10,389 nt of DNA from Planctomycetota bacterium (GTDB lineage Bacteria; Planctomycetota; UBA1135; UBA2386): positions 1-10,389 of the forward strand of contig JAGQQZ010000350.1 in assembly GCA_020425915.1 (NCBI GenBank), read 5' to 3'. This document shows positions 5,608 through 10,389 of the stretch, piece by piece. How positions within the stretch are numbered: position 1 is the first letter of the stretch; every line of letters begins with the position of its first letter. Made by a program: the position numbers and the translations under genes. The notes below the pieces were generated by a model, which saw only the letters and a list, made by a program, of their open reading frames with translations, did not search any database and was not told where the DNA came from.

Positions 5608-7866
5608 ATGGACACGAATTCTCATCCTCTGCGTTCTTTGCTCGGTACCGCGACCCTGTGCGTGCTCGCGGCCTGCGGGGCCGGTGGCAGCACCGGTGGC
5701 GGGGGAATCGGGGCGAACCCGAACGCGCGTGGTGTTCCGGTCGACTCGGTGACGCTCTCGTTCGTCGTCGACAACCAGGAGAACGACGATCGTCGTGAGA
5801 CCGTCTGCGTGTCGATCCCGTTCCCCGAAGGGCAGGTCCCACCCGGAAGCCTGAGCAGCTTCGCCGTGCAGGGTCATTCGACGGCCTGGTTGCCGCTGCA
5901 GGAGTGGGCCGACGGAACCGTGCGCGTGGCGCAGGCGCAGTTCACGGCCGACCTCGCGGCGCACACCAAGCGCTCGTTCAAGGTGGTGCGCGGTGGCTCG
6001 ACGCTCGGCGGCGGATTCCAGCAGCATCCTTGGGTGCAGGCCAAGTGGAACAGCCTCGACATCGGCGCGCGGGTGCACGATCGATTCGGTCATCGATACG
6101 AGTCCGAGATCAGCGGTGGAGGAGAGACGCTCCAGGCGACCCAGCTGAAGCGAGTCCGTCGTTGGCGCACCTATCATGCGAGCACGACGAGCGGCGGGAT
6201 CGGCCGCGACTTCCTCGCGTCGACGTTCTACGTGTCCGAGTACCGTGACATGCCGTTCCTGGTCGTCGACTGGATCGTCGGCAGCGACTACAAGGGCACC
6301 GACGCGCCCGGCGGGAGTTCCGACCCCAACGACTACCCGCTCGGTCCGGTCGACGTGAACGACGTCGGGTTCCTCTCGGGCGGTTTCGCGGAGGTCGCCG
6401 CGTATCGTGCCGACTGGCACGAGATCGAAGCTGCGGTCGATGGAGGCGCGGGACGCGAGTTCCGACGCGTCATGCAGAGCGATTGGCTCGCGGACGGGCA
6501 GACCAAGCGATATCGGTTCCTGCTCCGTGTCGAGGACGCGGGCGCCAGCGGCGCGGAGCGTTCGGCGTGGCAGAATCGCTTCGACGCGTTCTCGGCCGGT
6601 CCGGTCTGGGCGGTGGCTCGTCATGAGGCGTGGGGTCCTTGCGAGGCAGCCGGCGTGCTCGGCGGCCTCCTGGCCGGACCGAGCGACGCCGCGTACCGAG
6701 CGCAAGGAGAGTGGGACGACTGGGTCGGTCGGTCGCACTTCGGTACCTGGGGGTCGTTCGGGGACGAGAAGTTCTCCGAGGCGACGGGAACGCCGCGGAA
6801 CGCGCCGCTCGGCGAGGAGTTCGCACACGCGATCCAGTCCGAGGACGTGCGGATGCTGACGATCCTCGAGCAGAAGACCTGGGCGCAGGCACAGCGACCG
6901 TTCCACATGTACGGCCTCGTCGTCGGAGCGGAGCAGGACCTGCTCCTGTACGACGGCGTGCCGTTGTCGCTGAACAACCGTTGGTCGCGTGATCTCAGCG
7001 GCGAGTCGCTCGGTCGGCGCGCGCTGAAGAACAGCGATCCGTTCGCGAGCTACCGAACGCGTATCGACGATGGTGGCAAGCCGCACGGCTGGAACCACTT
7101 CGACTTCCAGCACTGGACGACGGACCTGCAGTACGAGTACTACACGATGACCGGCGACGAGTGGGCACGGGAGGAGTTGCGCAACCTCGGGCAGTGCGCT
7201 CGGGGCATGGCGCGACTCAGTGGGTTCGCGACGGCCGATGTCTCCTCGGCCCGTGGCGAGGCCTGGCTCATGCAGTCGTTCGTCCAGGTGTATCTCGCCA
7301 CGCGAGACGAGTCCTTCAAGAGCTACGCGCTGCGACGCGCGGCCGAGATCGTCGACCGCGATCGACTCAAGGATCATCCGAGTCGCGCGCTCTACACGTC
7401 GGGCCCGGACGGGCGCACGGGATTCCCCAACGTCGAGTACACGTGGTTCGCGCCGTGGCAGATGGCGTACGTGATGTATGGCTACACGGCGGCCTACATC
7501 ATCTTCGACAGCGCGTTGTGCCTGCGAATCGCGGAGGACGCCGTGCGGAGCGCGATCTACTGCTCGGTCAGCAACTACACCTCGCCAGGCGGTCAGTTCC
7601 GCGAATGGGGACTGCGTTATGCGTGTGTCTTGACCGTCAACGGACAATCCGTGTCGCCGAGCTACTTCGATTCGGACCCGTCCTACTCGATCACGTTCGC
7701 AGCCGGGACGCTGAGTCCGATGGGCTCGGGGGTGTCCGCGGTCGCTCGCTACACGCCCAGTGGAGAGGTCGCCCAGATGGCCCGGCAGGTGGCCACTCGC
7801 GTGTATCCGACGCTCGACGACTACGCGCGTTGGGACAAGTGGGCGTACACGTCGTTCGAACGATGA
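5608..7866 (+). CDS. RIFT-barrel (PcRGLX/YetA-like) lipoprotein, possible polysaccharide-active protein
   Basis: A 752-residue exported lipoprotein: hydrophobic LLGTATLCVLAAC with lipobox Cys23, then a Gly/Ser-rich linker (GAGGSTGGGGIG). Residues about 46-130 resemble the N-terminal RIFT-barrel domain of the PcRGLX/YetA family: VSIPFPEGQVPPGSL, then WLPLQEWADGTVRVAQAQF, the characteristic 'PFpxG ... lPxQ ... W.DGTVR' signature. A beta-rich middle follows. The C-terminal third looks like an alpha/alpha-toroid, with HGWNHFDFQHW (493-503) and YEYYTMTGDEW (509-519), the latter a phrase common in helical-toroid carbohydrate enzymes. The family includes exo-rhamnogalacturonan lyase, but substrate and activity here are unknown and catalytic residues cannot be assigned from sequence alone. 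It may act on pectin-like or other sulfated/uronic polysaccharides at the cell surface. A strong Shine-Dalgarno fixes the start. A 52-base gap separates it from the HMA selenoprotein gene. Confidence 0.7.
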   Translation: MDTNSHPLRSLLGTATLCVLAACGAGGSTGGGGIGANPNARGVPVDSVTLSFVVDNQENDDRRETVCVSIPFPEGQVPPGSLSSFAVQGHSTAWLPLQEWADGTVRVAQAQFTADLAAHTKRSFKVVRGGSTLGGGFQQHPWVQAKWNSLDIGARVHDRFGHRYESEISGGGETLQATQLKRVRRWRTYHASTTSGGIGRDFLASTFYVSEYRDMPFLVVDWIVGSDYKGTDAPGGSSDPNDYPLGPVDVNDVGFLSGGFAEVAAYRADWHEIEAAVDGGAGREFRRVMQSDWLADGQTKRYRFLLRVEDAGASGAERSAWQNRFDAFSAGPVWAVARHEAWGPCEAAGVLGGLLAGPSDAAYRAQGEWDDWVGRSHFGTWGSFGDEKFSEATGTPRNAPLGEEFAHAIQSEDVRMLTILEQKTWAQAQRPFHMYGLVVGAEQDLLLYDGVPLSLNNRWSRDLSGESLGRRALKNSDPFASYRTRIDDGGKPHGWNHFDFQHWTTDLQYEYYTMTGDEWAREELRNLGQCARGMARLSGFATADVSSARGEAWLMQSFVQVYLATRDESFKSYALRRAAEIVDRDRLKDHPSRALYTSGPDGRTGFPNVEYTWFAPWQMAYVMYGYTAAYIIFDSALCLRIAEDAVRSAIYCSVSNYTSPGGQFREWGLRYACVLTVNGQSVSPSYFDSDPSYSITFAAGTLSPMGSGVSAVARYTPSGEVAQMARQVATRVYPTLDDYARWDKWAYTSFER

Positions 7867-7880
7867 TCCGCGCGGGCGCG

Positions 7881-7903
7881 GCCGTGCGGTCACCAGCCGT
7901 GCG
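7881..7903 (+). repeat. 8-bp direct repeat upstream of the selenoprotein gene
   Basis: GCCGTGCG occurs at 7881-7888 and again at 7896-7903, 15 bases apart start to start. The second copy ends 3 bases before the TATCCT box at 7907, so the pair covers the area where a -35 or an activator site would be. It may be a regulator's tandem half-sites; in such GC-rich DNA chance is possible. Confidence 0.35.
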
Positions 7904-7906
7904 CGC

Positions 7907-7912
7907 TATCCT
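7907..7912 (+). promoter_or_regulatory. -10-like box 6 nt before the selenoprotein start
   Basis: TATCCT followed by TCGGCG and then ATG 7919. At this spacing transcription would begin at about the A of the ATG, implying a leaderless mRNA. No Shine-Dalgarno is present and no consensus -35 is seen. Confidence 0.4.
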
Positions 7913-7918
7913 TCGGCG

Positions 7919-8287
7919 ATGAACAAGTTCCAACACGTGACTTCGAGCCTCGCGCTCGCGCTGGGCGGACTCGCCCTCGTTGCCTGTTCCGCCGAGACAT
8001 CGGCGCCATCGAAGCCGGCCGAACCCGCGCATACCGAATCGACCGAGGCAGGCGAGGTGATGACCGTGTCGCTCGTACTCCCCGGCATGACTTGAAACAG
8101 CTGCAAGCGCTCGGTGCAGGGTGCACTGGGCAAGGTGCCGGAGATCAAGAACTTGCAGCTCGCGCCTGGGCGTGACGGCGGGTCGGGTTCGTTCGAGTGT
8201 GCGAAGGACTTCGACTACAAGTCCAAGCTCGACGCGATCGTGGCGGCCGGCAACGATCACCTCGCCGGCTGGTCCGAAGGCGAGTGA
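7919..8287 (+). CDS. MerP-like HMA-domain lipoprotein, predicted selenoprotein (Sec59 at TGA 8093-8095)
   Basis: Predicted 122-residue metal-binding lipoprotein. A signal peptide (LALALGGLALVAC, lipobox LVAC, Cys23) and a short Pro/Ala/Glu linker lead to a heavy-metal-associated (HMA) domain from about residue 47. The strand VMTVSLVLP runs into the metal loop GMT-U-NSC, where the HMA consensus is GMTCxxC. The first cysteine position is an in-frame TGA (8093-8095); Cys62 is the second ligand. After the TGA, the frame carries the expected helix (KRSVQGALGKVPEIKNL), strand, extra Cys94 (GSFECAKDFD) and final helix (YKSKLDAIVAAG), ending at TGA 8285-8287. Of 63 codons after the internal TGA, 55 end in G or C, as in neighbouring genes. 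A SECIS-like hairpin follows (8109-8131). MerP-type proteins bind Hg(II) or other soft metals outside the inner membrane; a selenol would bind these tightly or be redox-active. No MerT or mercuric reductase is nearby. The alternative is a nonsense mutation or sequencing error. Confidence 0.85.
8093..8131 (+). promoter_or_regulatory. UGA-Sec codon and bacterial SECIS hairpin
   Basis: Downstream of UGA 8093-8095, bases 8109-8118 (GCUCGGUGCA) pair fully with 8122-8131 (UGCACUGGGC). This is a 10-bp stem with two G-U wobbles and the apical loop GGG (8119-8121). The loop begins 24 bases after the UGA. Bacterial SECIS elements lie within the coding region just after the UGA, with a small apical loop having a G in its first two bases, typically about 16-37 bases from the codon; all three conditions are met. 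The hairpin would recruit SelB carrying Sec-tRNA and GTP. A competing smaller stem CTGCA/TGCAG (8101-8105 with 8115-8119) is possible but weaker. Confidence 0.75.
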
Positions 8288-8297
8288 TCGTCGCCAC

Positions 8298-8321
8298 GCG
8301 CCGCCGTATGCTCGGCGGCGC
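8298..8321 (+). terminator. GC-rich 9-bp hairpin abutting the acyltransferase start
   Basis: GCGCCGCCG (8298-8306) pairs perfectly with CGGCGGCGC (8313-8321) around the loop TATGCT. It starts 10 bases after the selenoprotein stop and ends directly before ATG 8322. It could end selenoprotein transcription (though no T-run follows) or mask the acyltransferase start in a read-through transcript. The structure is certain at the sequence level; the function is inferred. Confidence 0.45.
8307..8312 (+). promoter_or_regulatory. -10-like box before the acyltransferase gene
   Basis: TATGCT lies 9 bases before ATG 8322 and exactly fills the loop of the 8298-8321 hairpin. It is the same hexamer found before the coiled-coil gene at 4520-4525. 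Transcription from it would start close to the ATG and exclude most of the hairpin. Confidence 0.35.
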
Positions 8322-9341
8322 ATGGCGACCTCCGGTGCAGGATTCGAGGCCGACGCAAGGCGCCCGACCTTCGGCGAGCGCTTGACCGCGCTCTGGTTCC
8401 GTTCCCTACAGCGTGGCTTCCAGTCCGCGCCGGCATGGGTGGCGGACAGCGTGGCCGACGCGCTCGCGCCGGTCGTCGTGTTCTGGACGCGGCGCCATGA
8501 GCGACGGGTCGCGCCGAAGGGGCGCGGCCTCGTGCGGAATCAGCGCATCGTGTTCCGCGATCGTTGGAACGAGGAGTTCTCGGACGCGCACCTCCGACGA
8601 TGGGCTCGGCACATGACCCACTGCATCGTCGACTTCTGTCGGATGCCGCGCATCACCGCCGCGAGCCTGGAGCGGTTCGTCGACATGGCGGATCAACGTA
8701 CGCTCGACCAGGTGCTCGCCGAAGGACGTGGCGCGATCTGCGCGACGGGTCACTTCGGATTCTGGGAGCTCTGCAGCCACGTGGCGAGCGTGCACGGTGT
8801 CCCGGCCACGACGGTCTACCGGCCGTTGCGGAATCCCGCGCTCGATGCCGAGTTCCGCCGTGTCCGGTCGAGTGGGGGGCCGCAGCTGGTTCCGAAGTGG
8901 GGCGCGGTGAGGGAGACGCTGCGGGCGCTCGCGGACGGTCGCGCCGTCGGCCTGGCGGTCGACGAGAACACGGAGCACAGTCCGGTGTTCGTGCCCTTCC
9001 TCGGGACCCTCGCAGCCACCAACACGACCGTGGCCGCGCTCGCATTCCGGACCGGTGCACCGATCGTCGTCGTGAGCTGCAATCGGACCGGCCGCGAGCG
9101 CTTCAAGTTCCACGTCTGGGACGTCATCCGGATGGCGAAGTCGCGCCCGTCAGCGAGCGACATCGAAGCGGTCATGCGTCGGGTCAACGATGCCCTCGGT
9201 CGGGCGGTCGAACGCTACCCTGAGCAGTGGCTGTGGGGCGCGCGCCGATTCGCGACCCGCCCGCCGGGCGAAACGCCGATGGCGGATGGCCTGCCGCCGA
9301 TCGCGGAACTCGAACCGTCCTCGGGTTCGGCATCGCCGTAG
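8322..9341 (+). CDS. LpxL/HtrB-like lysophospholipid acyltransferase family protein
   Basis: A 339-residue protein of the lipid A biosynthesis acyltransferase (LpxL/HtrB) superfamily, which moves acyl chains from acyl-ACP onto lipid A precursors or related lipids at the inner membrane. The catalytic HX4E motif is seen as ATGHFGFWELC (His144, Glu149). It is followed by the substrate-binding motif VYRPLRNPALDAEFRRVRSS, then a third conserved block (VGLAVDENTEHSPVFVPFLG) and a fourth (FRTGAPIVVV). The C-terminal RYPEQWLWGARRF is also typical ('PEQWLWxHRRW'). Length is near the usual 300-330. The N-terminus lacks an obvious strong membrane helix, though residues 40-55 are hydrophobic (ADALAPVVVFW). 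The start is ATG 8322; the upstream extension of the frame lies in the selenoprotein. The acyl substrate is unknown. It converges on the HEAT gene with 6 bases between, and a CGCCG/CGGCG hairpin spans the stop (9334-9346). Confidence 0.9.
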   Translation: MATSGAGFEADARRPTFGERLTALWFRSLQRGFQSAPAWVADSVADALAPVVVFWTRRHERRVAPKGRGLVRNQRIVFRDRWNEEFSDAHLRRWARHMTHCIVDFCRMPRITAASLERFVDMADQRTLDQVLAEGRGAICATGHFGFWELCSHVASVHGVPATTVYRPLRNPALDAEFRRVRSSGGPQLVPKWGAVRETLRALADGRAVGLAVDENTEHSPVFVPFLGTLAATNTTVAALAFRTGAPIVVVSCNRTGRERFKFHVWDVIRMAKSRPSASDIEAVMRRVNDALGRAVERYPEQWLWGARRFATRPPGETPMADGLPPIAELEPSSGSASP

Positions 9342-9347
9342 CGGCGG

Positions 9348-9974
9348 TCACGCCTCGGCTTCGCGCGGTCGCTCGGTCACCCGGGCGCTCAGTTCGCGCA
9401 CCTTGTTGCGCACGTGTTCGAACGGGTCTTCGCGCAGGGCTCGGAGCGCCTTCGACAGGTGAGACGAGCCGAGCTCGTGGAGGACGATGATCGCCGCGAG
9501 TCGCGAGTATGCGTGCTCGGACTTGATCCAGTCCCGAGCGACCCGTTCCGCGAACGACGGGTCGCGAGATCTCAGACTCACCAGCGCGTTACGGCGCACG
9601 TACTCGTGTGCATCCTCGACGAAATCGCGCAGGATCTGCTTGCTCTCGTCGTCGACGAAACCCCCGAGGTAGCTCGCGATCTGCCATCGCGCTTCGAAAT
9701 CGTCGTACCCGAGTCCGGCGCGCGCGACGGCCAACCCGGCGCGTTGCGCGTCGGCCAGGAGATCGGCGACGAAGTGTGCGTCGTTGTCACGAGCCAGCAG
9801 GAACAGAAGATCGGCGATCTCCTCTTCGTCGGGGTCCGGATCGTTCGCCAAGAACCGCTCGACGGCGGCGTGCGCGACGATCCAGTTCGGATAGGCGCGT
9901 TCCCAGGCATCGGAACGGTCCTCGACCTTCTCGGCCCAGGTTCGCAAGCGATCGGATTCCGTTCGGAGCTCCAT
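9348..9974 (-). CDS. HEAT-repeat protein
   Basis: A 208-residue soluble protein built mainly of helical pairs. From about residue 70 it reads as consecutive HEAT-like units: DDFEARWQIASYLGGFVDDESKQIL, then DAHEYVRRNALVSLRSRDPSF, SEHAYSRLAAIIVLHELGSSHL, and EDPFEHVRNKVREL. Each has the usual D..VR..A..aL pattern. Such proteins bind partners or, in related lyase families, bilins, but nothing here points to a specific ligand. There is no signal peptide or membrane helix. ATG 9974 lies 6 bases after the upstream gene's stop (9981), so the two could share a transcript; a TAGAAT box (9988-9983) also lies 8 bases before the ATG, overlapping that stop, so it may have its own leaderless promoter. The exact biological role is unknown. 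Confidence 0.85.
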   Translation of the reverse strand: MELRTESDRLRTWAEKVEDRSDAWERAYPNWIVAHAAVERFLANDPDPDEEEIADLLFLLARDNDAHFVADLLADAQRAGLAVARAGLGYDDFEARWQIASYLGGFVDDESKQILRDFVEDAHEYVRRNALVSLRSRDPSFAERVARDWIKSEHAYSRLAAIIVLHELGSSHLSKALRALREDPFEHVRNKVRELSARVTERPREAEA

Positions 9975-9980
9975 GCCGCG

Positions 9981-10389
9981 TCATTCTAGCAGGCCGATCC
10001 GCGTGCGCCGAATCCAACCCCGTCGTCCCTCGGTCTCGATCTCGACCCAATGATCGGACTCGGCGAGGACCCGGACCTCGACCCCCGGACGGACCGAGTC
10101 GGCGGAAGTGCGCGTCGCATGGGGCGCGGAGTGCAGGACCGCGGCGCGTTCGAGGATTACGCCCGACTGGGTCGGCGACGCCGTCGATCGCAACGCGATT
10201 CCGACCAACGCCAAGCAACTGGCGACCACGGTGGCCCGCGCGAGCAACCGAGCGCCGGGTCGCCGGCGAGCGAGCACCGCAGTGCCGGTGGCGCAGGCCA
10301 GGATCGTGCCGAGGAGCGCGACGAGTTCGTCGGGAGTGCGTCGGGCGATCCAACTCGAGACCGAACGTCCTAGCGTGCTGGGTGGGCGG
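9981..10389 (-). CDS. C-terminal part of a BatE-like membrane protein with SH3 domain (partial)
   Basis: The minus-strand frame is open from the right window edge to TGA 9983-9981, giving about 135 residues of a protein whose N-terminus lies outside. Visible are two membrane helices, ELVALLGTILACATGTAVLA and ATVVASCLALVGIAL, joined by the basic loop RRRPGARLLAR. A bacterial SH3-type domain follows: ILERAAVLHSAPHA, VRPGVEVRVLAESDHWVEIE, RRGWIRRTRIGLL. Two helices followed by an SH3 domain at the very C-terminus is the layout of BatE-type proteins of the Bat aerotolerance operon, which also have TPRs upstream; that part cannot be seen here. A GTG at 10277 could look like a start, but the helix before it is clearly coding. 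Placement in a Bat operon predicts batA/B/D-like genes beyond the right edge. Confidence 0.75.
   Translation of the reverse strand, partial: RPPSTLGRSVSSWIARRTPDELVALLGTILACATGTAVLARRRPGARLLARATVVASCLALVGIALRSTASPTQSGVILERAAVLHSAPHATRTSADSVRPGVEVRVLAESDHWVEIETEGRRGWIRRTRIGLLE
9983..9988 (-). promoter_or_regulatory. -10-like box before the HEAT-repeat gene
   Basis: TAGAAT on the minus strand, one or two changes from TATAAT, lies 8 bases before ATG 9974 and inside the last codons of the upstream SH3 gene. This suggests a leaderless transcript within the operon; no Shine-Dalgarno is present. Confidence 0.4.

Noticed and set aside
5092..7893. A 933-codon open frame on the minus strand opposite the RIFT-barrel lipoprotein
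   Set aside because: Its translation is Arg/Val/His-rich with no recognisable domain, it spans antisense of three genes, and the plus-strand gene has a signal peptide, Shine-Dalgarno and family motifs. Long antisense frames are common in very GC-rich genes.
8093..8095. Simple truncation or pseudogene explanation for the internal TGA of the HMA gene
   Set aside because: Not fully excluded, but the stop falls exactly on the motif Cys, the downstream frame keeps coding bias and fold, and a SECIS-like stem is correctly spaced.

Overview
This is a GC-rich bacterial window whose gene content looks like a planctomycete (Planctomycetota). The clues are an AlpA-like helix-turn-helix gene followed by a tyrosine integrase of the planctomycete type, several lipoproteins with short lipobox signals, a RIFT-barrel secreted protein, and a BatE-like two-helix plus SH3 protein. 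The phylum assignment is an inference from protein style, not a search result.

Layout. Positions 1-1683 are one end of an integrated mobile element: a small DNA-binding (excisionase-like) gene, an overlapping tyrosine integrase, and a perfect 19-bp inverted repeat. They stop against the 3' end of a minus-strand tRNA-Asn (1684-1759), the likely attachment site. The rest looks like ordinary chromosome: a lipoprotein S9A prolyl oligopeptidase (1895-4024, +), a small coiled-coil protein (4047-4511, -), a MYG1-family DHH hydrolase (4567-5439, +), a 752-residue RIFT-barrel lipoprotein related to the PcRGLX/YetA family (5608-7866, +), a heavy-metal-associated (HMA) lipoprotein (7919-8287, +), an LpxL/HtrB-like acyltransferase (8322-9341, +), a HEAT-repeat protein (9348-9974, -) and the C-terminal part of a BatE-like SH3 protein (9981 to window end, -).

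The most notable item is the HMA lipoprotein. Its reading frame carries an in-frame TGA at 8093-8095, exactly where the first cysteine of the GMTCxxC metal-binding motif belongs (GMT-U-NSC). Downstream of the TGA, 63 codons continue with the local codon bias to a normal stop. A 10-bp stem with a GGG loop starts 13 nt after the TGA, and its loop is 23 nt away, which fits a bacterial SECIS element. This is very probably a MerP-like selenoprotein that standard annotation would truncate at 58 residues or miss.

The second notable item is that the integrase has no stop codon of its own: its frame stays open through the antisense of the tRNA and into the peptidase gene, giving one apparent 1,242-codon frame from 299 to 4024. 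A third theme is that most genes lack a Shine-Dalgarno sequence and instead have a TANNNT-like -10 box 6-9 nt before the start codon, suggesting leaderless transcripts.
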